Below, one piece after another: positions 6,319 through 13,031 of a stretch of 47,793 bases of DNA; the stretch's first letter is position 1; each line of letters opens with the position of its first letter. The translations under genes were made by a program, and so were the position numbers. A model generated the notes under the pieces. The model had not been told where the DNA came from. It saw nothing but the letters and a program-made list of their open reading frames with translations, and made no database searches. Source of the DNA: an uncultured Actinomyces sp. (GTDB lineage Bacteria; Actinomycetota; Actinomycetes; Actinomycetales; Actinomycetaceae); NCBI GenBank assembly GCA_938028585.1, contig CALIZH010000006.1, forward strand, positions 1 to 47,793, written 5' to 3'.

Positions 6319-6391
6319 CGGAATGTAGCGCAGTAGGTAGCGCACCTGGTTTGGGACCAGGGGGCCGTGAGTTCGAGTCTCACCATTCCGA
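6319..6391 (+). tRNA. tRNA-Pro (UGG)
   Basis: 73 nt. Acceptor CGGAATG/CATTCCG perfect; anticodon arm CCTGG-TTTGGGA-CCAGG gives UGG with G37, typical of proline; T arm GTGAG-TTCGAGT-CTCAC; discriminator A. CCA is not encoded. Confidence 0.92.
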
Positions 6392-6395
6392 CAGC

Positions 6396-6467
6396 TTCAG
6401 GCTGGTGTAGTGGCAGCATACTGGGGTATAGGCCCCGGAGGCTCGGGTTCGATTCCCGGCCCTGAAG
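6396..6467 (+). tRNA. Aberrant tRNA, anticodon loop of 8 nt, identity unclear
   Basis: Body close to the tRNA-Gln that follows: U1-A72, G73, D arm GTGTAGTGGCAGCAT. T arm TCGGG-TTCGATT-CCCGG. The anticodon stem CTGGG/CCCGG closes a loop GTATAGGC of 8 nt, in which an extra G-C pair can form; taking U33 literally gives anticodon AUA. Alternatively a mismatched stem gives a 7-nt loop. Position 7-66 is C-C, though an 8-bp acceptor GCTTCAGG/CCTGAAGC (6394-6401/6461-6468) is also possible. Real tRNA fold, uncertain decoding. Confidence 0.55.
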
Positions 6468-6474
6468 CACATAA

Positions 6475-6545
6475 TCCCAGATAGTGTAATGGCAGCACGG
6501 CAGGTTTTGGCCCTGTCGGACTAGGTTCGAGTCCTAGTCTGGGAG
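6475..6545 (+). tRNA. tRNA-Gln (UUG)
   Basis: 71 nt. Acceptor TCCCAGA/TCTGGGA perfect; D arm GTGTAATGGCAGCAC; anticodon loop TTTTGGC gives UUG; T arm CTAGG-TTCGAGT-CCTAG; U1-A72 and G73 are glutamine identity features. CCA not encoded. Confidence 0.92.
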
Positions 6546-6547
6546 CG

Positions 6548-6634
6548 CTTGCCGATGAGATTGCTCGATAGCACAAAGTGTCATGACCAAGACACTCTCA
6601 TCGAAAAGCTGGGCCACCTTGGTCAGGTGGCAAG
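6548..6634 (+). ncRNA. Compact structured RNA with kissing-loop complementarity
   Basis: Sits between tRNA-Gln and the last tRNA. Outer helix CTTGCC/GGCAAG (6548-6553/6629-6634); GATGAG/CTCATC (6554-6559/6597-6602) encloses TGCT-CGAT-AGCA and AGTGTC/GACACT (6577-6582/6591-6596) with loop ATGACCAA. A second hairpin GCCACC/GGTGGC (6613-6618/6626-6631) competes with the outer helix by three bases and has loop TTGGTCA. The loops are complementary over 7 nt (TGACCAA 6584-6590 with TTGGTCA 6619-6625). Not a tRNA; no class recognised. Confidence 0.55.
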
Positions 6635-6704
6635 CTGCTTAGTGTAAGGGGTTCAGCACGCTGAGTAAGATTCAGAGGGTACAGGTTCGAGTCCTGTAGC
6701 AGCA
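6634..6704 (+). tRNA. Degenerate tRNA or tRNA-like gene
   Basis: T arm ACAGG-TTCGAGT-CCTGT is perfect and the D region GTGT...GCAC matches the neighbouring tRNA-Gln. The acceptor has only six pairs (GCTGCT/AGCAGC) before an A discriminator, and the anticodon stem only four (CTGA/TCAG) around loop GTAAGAT, which would read AAG. No long variable arm, so a leucine tRNA is unlikely. Either an unusual or a decaying tRNA. Confidence 0.45.
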
Positions 6705-6724
6705 CGACAGAAAGGAGAAACAAA

Positions 6725-7123
6725 ATGAAGCTACGACTTACTAACTTCAACTCAAACACTTACGAAGACACTGACGGTTCGTGCGATATGTGTATGTATA
6801 CAGGTATGCTCGACCACCCTGAGTATACCTTTACCACCAGTTTCGGTGAAAGCTACACTATCAAGGGTTGGTGGTCCGACTGGGGGCACCTTACGACAAT
6901 TAACATCAATCTTCCTGTGTTCACTACTTGGTTGCATGACGCTGAGTTCAAGGAGCCGACAGAGCTTATTGAAGAAAATAAGGAATATGATTGGCTTTCG
7001 GATAAGCGCTTCTGGGAGGAGTTTCTACAGGATGTCCTTAAGGCAGCCCAATGGTGCCGGAATGATGAAGAACTCAATGAAGAACTCGACTGGGCGCTGA
7101 AGGCTGATACACTGTCCTCGTAA
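6725..7123 (+). CDS. Hypothetical acidic protein in tRNA operon
   Basis: 132 residues, AAAGGAG eight bases before the ATG, 20 nt after the last tRNA, so the tRNA transcript is also its mRNA. N-terminal part has CDMCMY; the rest is acidic and tryptophan-rich (WWSDWGH, KRFWEEFLQDV). No recognised family. Confidence 0.7.
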   Translation: MKLRLTNFNSNTYEDTDGSCDMCMYTGMLDHPEYTFTTSFGESYTIKGWWSDWGHLTTININLPVFTTWLHDAEFKEPTELIEENKEYDWLSDKRFWEEFLQDVLKAAQWCRNDEELNEELDWALKADTLSS

Positions 7124-7148
7124 CAACAACGACAACCAAGGAGTAACC

Positions 7149-7445
7149 ATGAGCATTGTCGATCTCGCTGTCAAGCTCGGTAAGGCTTTCGAGGGCACGT
7201 ACTCGTCCGTCGTCAAGAACGACGAGATGAAGACGACCATTACCCAGGAGGCCCGTACGGGTGTCTACACGATCACCACTAAGGATGCTGAGCTGATTGC
7301 TCTGCTTGACCAGGGCATTGTCGAGAAGGCTCCTGTGACGATGATTAAGCCCATGACCTACGGTGTCGTCTCACCCGGTGTTTACACCATTCCAGGTCAC
7401 AAGATGGAAGAGCTGCTAGAGCAGCGCCCGTTCGATCATCTCTGA
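7149..7445 (+). CDS. Hypothetical protein
   Basis: 98 residues, AAGGAG ahead of the ATG. Soluble, with a terminal helix HKMEELLEQ. The codons here are more G+C-rich at the third position than in the left operon, suggesting a well-expressed gene. No family recognised. Last gene of the tRNA operon before a terminator. Confidence 0.7.
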   Translation: MSIVDLAVKLGKAFEGTYSSVVKNDEMKTTITQEARTGVYTITTKDAELIALLDQGIVEKAPVTMIKPMTYGVVSPGVYTIPGHKMEELLEQRPFDHL

Positions 7446-7455
7446 CCCCAAGACT

Positions 7456-7490
7456 CATCCCCCTATCGGCTAACACCTGGTAGGGGGATG
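7456..7490 (+). terminator. Terminator hairpin
   Basis: Perfect 10-bp inverted repeat CATCCCCCTA/TAGGGGGATG (7456-7465/7481-7490), 15-nt loop, weak T-tract. Ends the tRNA operon. Confidence 0.7.
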
Positions 7491-7498
7491 TTACTATG

Positions 7499-7554
7499 TG
7501 TGCGTAGAGTCACATGCACACTAGTTGTATCAAGTCCGGTCTGACAGCTATACT
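7499..7554 (+). promoter_or_regulatory. Promoter P5 with CRP-like site (surface protein)
   Basis: CRP-like site TGTGC-GTAGAG-TCACA (7499-7514), -35 TTGTAT (7525-7530), 18-bp spacer, -10 TATACT (7549-7554), predicted start near 7561. Site starts 26 nt before the -35. Confidence 0.65.
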
Positions 7555-7572
7555 CAAGTTGTCAGACCGGAC
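7534..7572 (+). promoter_or_regulatory. Perfect 13-bp inverted repeat across P5 (operator or 5' hairpin)
   Basis: GTCCGGTCTGACA (7534-7546) and its exact complement (7560-7572) flank the -10 element, which lies in the 13-nt gap. One arm fills the spacer, the other covers the expected start. No T-tract follows and the surface gene begins 24 nt later, so this is more likely an operator or a transcript-end structure than a terminator. Confidence 0.65.
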
Positions 7573-7595
7573 AACAACGAAAGGACATCAACACT

Positions 7596-8900
7596 ATGAA
7601 GCGTTTTCTTGCGACGACAGGAGTCGCACTCCTGATGCTCACCCCGGCAGCTGCATATGCTGCCGACAACACCCCTGAGATCAAGGCCGAGGTCACGAAG
7701 GCTATGTCCTCTTCTCGCCAGACCTCTTCGGAGATCAACGTCAGCGGTACCTGGGCCGTGGAGAAGCTGGCTGTCGGTCAGCAATTCACCGTCTCTACGG
7801 TGCCGAATGAGGGCAAGGCCCCGTTCACGTGGGCTGCATCTTTCCCCTTCGCGCTTAGTGACGGCACTGTCGTTGGTGAGTGTGAGGCTAACGAGGCGAC
7901 GCTAACCTGCACGGTCAAGGAGGTTCCGGCCTCTTACGCAGACAAGACGGACGTGTCTGGAACCTGGTGGGCCCGCGCCAGGCTTCAGGGTGGTGCTATC
8001 GGCACGAACGAGGGCACGATCACACTGAATGGCAAGGCTGTTCGTACGCTCGTGTGGGGCGACAAGGAAGGCACCGGAGAGTGCACGAATGATTGTAACT
8101 CTCCGGCCCATTATGAATATGCCAACCCGGAGAACGTAAAGTTCGGTTGGTCTAATTCTGATGGGACTATCTCGTGGGGCATCAAATGGATTGCTAAGGG
8201 CGGTGTCGAATACACCGTTAAGGACTTCGACGCGAAGCTCGGAACCACAGTGAAGTGTGCTAAGTCGGATACGTGGAACCCGGATACGACTGCGGTTATC
8301 GCGGCTACTCAGGTTGATGACAACACGATTAAGTTCACGGCCCCGGATGGTGCTAAGACCTGTGTCACCTACCCGCCCGAGCATACTGCCGTTCCTGAAG
8401 GTCAGGACTCCGCGACCAATCATGCTGAGGTCAACGGCATGAAGCTCGAAGCTACTGCAAAGGTTAAGAGCAATGGAGGTACGGACGGTGATGGTTCTGT
8501 GAAGCCACAGCCGTCTGAAGACCCGAAGCCTGAGCCGTCTCCGTCTGCTCCTGCACCTGAGCCGAGTGTTACGCCTGGACCGGAGCCTACGCCTTCTGTG
8601 AAGCCGACTCCTGCGCCCTCTGAAGAGCCTACGCCCGCTCCTTCCGAGAAGCCTACACCTGCTCCTGCACCGTCTGAGAAGCCTTCTCCGGCACCCAGCC
8701 CTTCGGATGCACCTCAGTCTGTGCCGACTGCTACGCCTCAGCCGACTGCACCGGCTGCCGTACCAGAACAGGGCAAGCTCGCTAAGACGGGCGCTGACTT
8801 CCAGACCTTTGTCGTGATCGGCATTGTTGGTGGCTTGGCCGGTGCTGCTGCTCTCACGGTTTCGTGGTGCGCCGGTCGCCGTGGACGTGATCGCATCTGA
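7596..8900 (+). CDS. Sortase-anchored MSCRAMM-like surface adhesin (LAKTG)
   Basis: 434 residues. Signal peptide 1-22 (cleavage after TPAAAYA). Residues about 45-270 resemble the paired Ig-like adhesive domains of Gram-positive surface proteins: VSGTWAVEKLAVGQQFTV and later DVSGTWWARARL are typical strand motifs. Two cysteine pairs may form disulfides. About 285-390 is a Pro/Ser/Glu wall-spanning repeat (PTPAPSE units). LAKTG (395-399), a membrane helix and a basic tail (RRGRDR) complete a cell-wall sorting signal of the LAxTG type, used by class E sortases. Sole gene of its unit, with its own promoter, operator-like repeat and terminator. Expected on the infected host's surface. Ligand unknown; adhesion or exclusion are inferences. 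Confidence 0.85.
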   Translation: MKRFLATTGVALLMLTPAAAYAADNTPEIKAEVTKAMSSSRQTSSEINVSGTWAVEKLAVGQQFTVSTVPNEGKAPFTWAASFPFALSDGTVVGECEANEATLTCTVKEVPASYADKTDVSGTWWARARLQGGAIGTNEGTITLNGKAVRTLVWGDKEGTGECTNDCNSPAHYEYANPENVKFGWSNSDGTISWGIKWIAKGGVEYTVKDFDAKLGTTVKCAKSDTWNPDTTAVIAATQVDDNTIKFTAPDGAKTCVTYPPEHTAVPEGQDSATNHAEVNGMKLEATAKVKSNGGTDGDGSVKPQPSEDPKPEPSPSAPAPEPSVTPGPEPTPSVKPTPAPSEEPTPAPSEKPTPAPAPSEKPSPAPSPSDAPQSVPTATPQPTAPAAVPEQGKLAKTGADFQTFVVIGIVGGLAGAAALTVSWCAGRRGRDRI

Positions 8901-8932
8901 GTGATACACTAGGAGCCTCCTTCCTAACAGGG

Positions 8933-8966
8933 CAGAGCGCCAGTGCTGTTTAGTGCTGGCGCTCTG
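8933..8966 (+). terminator. Terminator hairpin after surface protein
   Basis: Perfect 11-bp repeat CAGAGCGCCAG/CTGGCGCTCTG (8933-8943/8956-8966), 12-nt loop, followed by TCTT. Confidence 0.8.
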
Positions 8967-8983
8967 TCTTACCCAAAACACAA

Positions 8984-9038
8984 TGTGGCACAGGTCATAC
9001 AGGTTTCGCTTGTACCCTACACTAACACGTACTAATAT
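8984..9038 (+). promoter_or_regulatory. Promoter P6 with CRP-like site
   Basis: CRP-like site TGTGG-CACAGG-TCATA (8984-8999), -35 TTGTAC (9010-9015), 17-bp spacer, -10 TAATAT (9033-9038). Site starts 26 nt before the -35. Drives the nucleotide metabolism to lysis block. Confidence 0.65.
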
Positions 9039-9061
9039 TGACTGCGTAGAAAGGAGGGACA

Positions 9062-9610
9062 ATGACAGACCCTAGTAAGGTTGTGGAAACGTGGCTCAAG
9101 CGGGTTGGCCGCAGCAGCTTTAGTTACTCTGACAGGGCTGTGGGGCAACCAGCCAGTGTCAAAAAGTTCAACCCGGTGAAACTAGACGAAACAGCAGAAA
9201 AATTCATCGACAGCATCTACAAATGGTGGTACGGCGAGACTAAGACAAAGCCACGCTTCAATGATGTCGTTATCTGCCTGAGCCAGTACGTAAGCCGCAA
9301 CAACAACTATGCGAACAAGCTCGTTCCACACGTGCCAGACCTCAAAGACTTGAACTATATTTGGGACAAGGAATCACGTATCAGTGTCACAAGCGGCGAC
9401 CCAGACACGTACATGGGAATTAGCCGACAACACATCAACAAATGGTATGAGCACTACAGCGCCCTAGAAACAGACTTCGGCCAACTAGCCGACGAAGTTA
9501 TCACAGACTGCATTGCAGCACCAAGCACACTGAAGTTTGCTAAAGCTGCTGCACTGATGGTTGTACTCAACGAAAGGAGCAAAAGTGCGCCCAACGCGAC
9601 AGCACCATAA
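9062..9610 (+). CDS. Hypothetical protein ahead of dUTPase
   Basis: 182 residues, AAAGGAGGGAC before the ATG. Mostly helical, basic N-terminal half, contains ISRQHINKWYEHY, which could be a helix-turn-helix recognition segment, but I cannot assign a family. Its last 26 bases overlap the dUTPase start. Confidence 0.7.
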   Translation: MTDPSKVVETWLKRVGRSSFSYSDRAVGQPASVKKFNPVKLDETAEKFIDSIYKWWYGETKTKPRFNDVVICLSQYVSRNNNYANKLVPHVPDLKDLNYIWDKESRISVTSGDPDTYMGISRQHINKWYEHYSALETDFGQLADEVITDCIAAPSTLKFAKAAALMVVLNERSKSAPNATAP

Positions 9611-9998
9611 CGATGCTGGTTTCGACCTGTCTACGAAGATGCCAGTGATAATCTATCCTGGCGAGGTTATTCTCGTAGCGACAGGTTACTACCCTGCTAA
9701 GTTCGACATTCCTGACGGCTCTGTCGGACTCGTCTTTGCCCGCTCTTCCTTGAGCAAGAAGGGACTGCTTCTCGCTAACGGTGTCGGTGTCATCGACGCT
9801 GGTTACGAGGGCGAAGTTCTCGTACCTTTGTGGAACATGAGCAAGGACACCCCTGTTGTGCTCGAAGAGCATGAGCGTATCGCTCAGATTGTTATTGTCA
9901 AGCTAGAGGCCATGTCGGCTCTCTACGCACAGCCACCTGTCCAAGCCGGTGAGCGAGGTAAGGGTGGCTTCGGTTCTACTGGAAAGGTCAACAAATGA
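9585..9998 (+). CDS. dut: dUTPase
   Basis: 137 residues. Hydrolyses dUTP to dUMP and pyrophosphate, keeping uracil out of phage DNA and feeding dTMP synthesis. All five trimeric dUTPase motifs are present in order: HNDAGFDLST, RSSLSKKG, GVIDAGYEGEV, RIAQIVI and RGKGGFGSTG. The GTG at 9585 is chosen because GAAAGGAG lies at 9572-9579 and the protein then begins just before motif I; an upstream TTG at 9561 would lack a ribosome site. Followed at a four-base overlap by nrdH. Confidence 0.95.
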   Translation: MRPTRQHHNDAGFDLSTKMPVIIYPGEVILVATGYYPAKFDIPDGSVGLVFARSSLSKKGLLLANGVGVIDAGYEGEVLVPLWNMSKDTPVVLEEHERIAQIVIVKLEAMSALYAQPPVQAGERGKGGFGSTGKVNK

Positions 9999-10243
9999 TT
10001 ACCGTCTACTCTAAGCCCAACTGCCCTCAGTGTACGGCTACGTACCGCAAGCTGAAGAGCCTTGATCTACCGCATGAGAGTGTGGATGTGACGGAAGATG
10101 CTGACGCATTGGCATTTATCCGCTCACTGGGTTATCAGCAGGCACCTGTCGTTGTCGTGCGTGAAGGCGCGCAAATTAAGGAACACTGGTCTGGGTTCCG
10201 ACCGGACCTCTTGAAGAAGTACGAGGTGAAGAAGAATGACTAA
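9995..10243 (+). CDS. nrdH: NrdH-type glutaredoxin-like protein
   Basis: 82 residues. Thioredoxin-fold redoxin with active site CPQC (10-13), and the WSGFRPD C-terminal signature of NrdH. Such proteins reduce class Ib ribonucleotide reductase. No phage reductase is visible in the window, so it would have to serve the host enzyme. ATGA overlap with dUTPase. Confidence 0.9.
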   Translation: MITVYSKPNCPQCTATYRKLKSLDLPHESVDVTEDADALAFIRSLGYQQAPVVVVREGAQIKEHWSGFRPDLLKKYEVKKND

Positions 10244-10661
10244 GATTGCTGACCCTGTGAAGCTCGAAGAGGCCCGCGCCCGTATGGCTAAGGCCCGTGC
10301 GTCTCGTAGTTCGATGAAGCACCCTGATGATGTTGAGCAGCGTGTAGGCACTGTTCGTCGGCTTGTGGTGCAGCAATTTACTGATGCGGGACTGACACTA
10401 GCAGATGACGGTCAACTGCTTGGTGCTGATTCTGCGCGGTATTACTACAATAAGCTAGTTCGTGGGTCGTTGACTCTAAAGGACATGATTCTGCTTGGTG
10501 ACTACATGCCAGTTGACTGGACACTTATCCTCAAGTCTGTTCGGCAGCCAAAGGATGTTCTGCGTCCGTCTGATGCTGAGGCGGCACCTATTAATATGGA
10601 GTTCGCTGAACCTGGCGATAACCCATTTTCGGATTATTTCGTTGATGTGGATGGTGTGTGA
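10236..10661 (+). CDS. Putative XRE-like DNA-binding protein
   Basis: 141 residues. Basic N terminus (EEARARMAKARASRS), then a helical region in which YYYNKLVRGSLTLKDMILLG looks like the last helices of an XRE-type helix-turn-helix; acidic C-terminal tail. Could be a regulator of the lysis or late genes. Family assignment is by pattern only. Overlaps nrdH by eight bases. Confidence 0.55.
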   Translation: MTKIADPVKLEEARARMAKARASRSSMKHPDDVEQRVGTVRRLVVQQFTDAGLTLADDGQLLGADSARYYYNKLVRGSLTLKDMILLGDYMPVDWTLILKSVRQPKDVLRPSDAEAAPINMEFAEPGDNPFSDYFVDVDGV

Positions 10662-10963
10662 TGAAAGAAATTAGCTTGCGTGATTTCGGTAAGAGTCTGA
10701 GAAGGGAGATTCCTAGTATCGGCCCTACGAAGGTCGCCAGGTTTCTGCGTCGTGAAGGATACCTGAAGAAGGGTCGCCATATTAGCGAGCCTACGGAAAA
10801 GGCCGAAGGACTGCTTGGTATCTGGCGTGTCTATAAGAACGGTAGAAACTCGTATCCGCAGGTGTATGTCACTGAAGAGGGTGTCCGCGTGTTCACTGAT
10901 ATGATTATCTCCGAGTATGAGGACTTCGGTCCTTGGGAGATTAGGAGAAGTTATAGTGACTGA
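10661..10963 (+). CDS. Antirepressor KilAC-like domain protein
   Basis: 100 residues; the ATG overlaps the previous stop (TGATG). IGPTKVARFLRREGYLKKG and the later VYVTEEGVRVFTDMI fit the KilAC winged-helix domain normally found at the C terminus of phage antirepressors; here it stands alone without the N-terminal BRO/Rha part. Possible regulator. Ends eight bases into the lysin gene. Confidence 0.65.
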   Translation: MKEISLRDFGKSLRREIPSIGPTKVARFLRREGYLKKGRHISEPTEKAEGLLGIWRVYKNGRNSYPQVYVTEEGVRVFTDMIISEYEDFGPWEIRRSYSD

Positions 10964-11978
10964 CTGGCATAATCTGATCGCTGATTACAACCTGTGGTGC
11001 GATAACTACGATGAGGGCCGCAGTCGAGCACTTGATCGTGTTGTCGTCCACCATAACGCTGGCAAGGCTATGTCGCATGGTGGTGTCCTTGCAGCGTTTA
11101 ACCATAATGGCACGTCTGCGCACTACAACGTGGACGTTGACGGCAGCACCGCGCAGTTCGTCCACGACAAGGACACGGCCTGGCACTGCCCCGGCGTTAA
11201 CTCGTGCTCGATTGGCATTGAGCACGCTAATTCCACTGGCGCTGAAGGTGGCTGGGACATCAGTGAAGCGACGCTTGATGCCGGTGCGCACCTGACTGCC
11301 GCCCTGTGTCGTGCGTATGGTCTTGGCCGTCCGCAGTGGCGTGTTAATGTGTTCCCCCACTCGGACTTCTATTCGACTGCCTGCCCTGCGTCTCTGCGGG
11401 ATACATACGCTGGTGAGTACATGGAGAAGGCTCAGGCGTACTATGACAACCTTGATGCTGATATGTCTGCTAAGGAAGGCTGGGTGTCGCAGAACGGTGG
11501 CTGGTGGTACCGCACTGAAGACGGCGGCTACGAGACCGGCTGGTTCCCTGTGAACGATAAGTGGTTCTATGCCAACGAGAAGGGTTGGTTGCAGGCTGGC
11601 TGGCAGCATATTGACGGTTACTGGTACTTCCTGCATGACACACACGACACTCGCTATGGTGAGATGGAGACCGGCTGGCAGAAGATCGGTGAAAACTGGT
11701 TCCTCCTTAACGACAAGGGCCAGATGCAGACCGGCTGGCAGCTCGTCAAGGGCAAGTGGTACTTCCTTGAGGAAAACGGTGCTATGCGCACCGGGTGGTT
11801 GCAGTACAAGGGCAGCGATTACTTCCTCACCAAGGACGGCTCTATGGCTGTCGGCCTCGCTCAGACGCGCCTTGACGGTGCGTGCTCGATTTTCGATGAG
11901 AACGGCAAGCTGATTGTCGGCAAGATGGTTGTCGAACAGGACGCTGACGGCATTGTTCGCCTGGTAGAATCGAAGTAA
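10956..11978 (+). CDS. Endolysin: N-acetylmuramoyl-L-alanine amidase with aromatic wall-binding repeats
   Basis: 340 residues. GTG at 10956 chosen over an upstream in-frame start because TAGGAG lies at 10942-10947. Amidase_2/PGRP-like domain, about 5-170: VVVHHNAG with zinc-ligand candidates H32/H33, then IGIEH (86-90) and FPHSDFYSTACP with H135 and C143. Cuts between MurNAc and the stem peptide. Residues about 185-320 are four to five repeats of the choline-binding/CW type (GWWYRTEDGGYETGW, GYWYFL, GKWYFLEENGAMRTGW) that bind cell-wall polymers. No signal peptide, so release needs the holin downstream. Confidence 0.93.
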   Translation: MTDWHNLIADYNLWCDNYDEGRSRALDRVVVHHNAGKAMSHGGVLAAFNHNGTSAHYNVDVDGSTAQFVHDKDTAWHCPGVNSCSIGIEHANSTGAEGGWDISEATLDAGAHLTAALCRAYGLGRPQWRVNVFPHSDFYSTACPASLRDTYAGEYMEKAQAYYDNLDADMSAKEGWVSQNGGWWYRTEDGGYETGWFPVNDKWFYANEKGWLQAGWQHIDGYWYFLHDTHDTRYGEMETGWQKIGENWFLLNDKGQMQTGWQLVKGKWYFLEENGAMRTGWLQYKGSDYFLTKDGSMAVGLAQTRLDGACSIFDENGKLIVGKMVVEQDADGIVRLVESK

Positions 11979-11999
11979 CTTCTACTAGGAGGAACTTTC

Positions 12000-12254
12000 A
12001 TGGCTAATGAAGTCTTGACCACTGATCGTACTAAGTGGTACTTGCTGACCCCGGAGCGCCGTAAGGCACTGTACGCAGTGTTTGCGGCTATCGGAATGGT
12101 TGGTGTCGCTTACGGTGGCTGGACCGCCGAAAACTGGGAGCAGTGGTCTCAGGTGATCGAACGAGTCCTGTCTGTGATCGGTTTCCTTATCGCAACCGTT
12201 CACACCGGTGGTGTCTATACGGCACCCTCTTACGGCACTCCTGACGCTGAGTGA
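12000..12254 (+). CDS. Putative holin
   Basis: 84 residues, TAGGAGG before the ATG, 21 nt after the lysin. Two hydrophobic helices (about 24-43 and 54-71), charged N terminus. Size, topology and position next to the amidase fit a class II holin. The terminator follows at once. Confidence 0.75.
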   Translation: MANEVLTTDRTKWYLLTPERRKALYAVFAAIGMVGVAYGGWTAENWEQWSQVIERVLSVIGFLIATVHTGGVYTAPSYGTPDAE

Positions 12255-12264
12255 CATTCAGTAA

Positions 12265-12297
12265 GAACACCCCCTACTTGTGTGGTAGGGGGTGTTC
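12265..12297 (+). terminator. Terminator closing lysis operon
   Basis: Perfect 13-bp inverted repeat GAACACCCCCTAC/GTAGGGGGTGTTC (12265-12277/12285-12297), loop TTGTGTG. The loop itself supplies the -35 of the next promoter. Confidence 0.8.
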
Positions 12298-12305
12298 GCT
12301 ATAAT
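12278..12305 (+). promoter_or_regulatory. Late promoter P7 inside terminator, leaderless start
   Basis: -35 TTGTGT (12278-12283) forms the terminator loop; 16-bp spacer; consensus -10 TATAAT (12300-12305). The ATG of the next gene is at 12313, seven bases past the -10, so the transcript should begin at or next to the start codon. No CRP-like site upstream. Confidence 0.6.
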
Positions 12306-12312
12306 AAGTGTC

Positions 12313-12777
12313 ATGAAGAAGTTGATTAGTTCGATGACTGAGCCTCGCTCGGTAACGGCGGTGATGGTGGTTATTTACACCGCTATCGCTATTACTGGCT
12401 TTGGGTTCCTAACAAGCTACGATGAGCTGCCGTGGTTGATTGTCCTCTCTGGTGTGCTGATGGTCGTGTCCGGTGTTATGGGTGCCCCATCAGCGTGGAT
12501 TGGTTCTTGGTGGCTTGAAGGCCCCGCTGCGCTTGTCGCTGTTGTTGGCATCATGCTTGTGGCGATTGATGAATTGGTGCTGAGCACGGCACACGTCCAT
12601 TGGCCCATTCATGTTATTATTTTGTCAGTAATCATTGGTTTGTTCTTTTTTGCACGTGCTCTGCGTGTGTGGCCGTACTCGTATAGGCCCGGAGTACTGC
12701 CGAAGAGCAGACTAGAAGAAGCCGAGGAACGGTATCATAAGGCGAGGCAAGAATACTTGTCAACCGTTAGTGAGTAA
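12313..12777 (+). CDS. Four-helix membrane protein
   Basis: 154 residues. Start at 12313 implies a leaderless mRNA; no Shine-Dalgarno is present. Membrane helices near residues 15-34, 42-60, 71-92 and 101-120, then a charged C-terminal helix (KSRLEEAEERYHKARQEY). Between lysis and terminase genes, so possibly a second holin or a lysis regulator, by position only. Confidence 0.7.
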   Translation: MKKLISSMTEPRSVTAVMVVIYTAIAITGFGFLTSYDELPWLIVLSGVLMVVSGVMGAPSAWIGSWWLEGPAALVAVVGIMLVAIDELVLSTAHVHWPIHVIILSVIIGLFFFARALRVWPYSYRPGVLPKSRLEEAEERYHKARQEYLSTVSE

Positions 12778-12788
12778 CAGGGGGATAC

Positions 12789-13031
12789 GTGAATACTGCG
12801 CTTGTGGGGCTGATATGCTCTGCTGTCACCCTTGTTATCAAGGCTATTGTTGATGTGTGTGTTGATCGCTATAGGAAAGCCCAGGAAATACAGGATGCCA
12901 GGGATGACCTTGAAGCTGATCTGCGTACTCAGGCATTTTTGTGGAAGGAACACGCTTACGCTGTTCGTGTGGCAGCGATTCAGGCTGGCGTGAAGGTCGA
13001 TGACCTGCCCTCTGTTCCGAAGGAGGACTAA
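12789..13031 (+). CDS. Membrane-anchored coiled-coil protein
   Basis: 80 residues, GTG start with GGGGATAC upstream. One N-terminal membrane helix (3-24) then a helical cytoplasmic part rich in D, E and A. Pairs by position with the four-helix protein; a lysis accessory role is possible. Confidence 0.6.
   Translation: MNTALVGLICSAVTLVIKAIVDVCVDRYRKAQEIQDARDDLEADLRTQAFLWKEHAYAVRVAAIQAGVKVDDLPSVPKED

Noticed and set aside
7902..9062. 386-residue minus-strand frame opposite the surface protein
   Set aside because: Arg/Ser runs are the complement of the proline-rich repeat; no ribosome site or domain.
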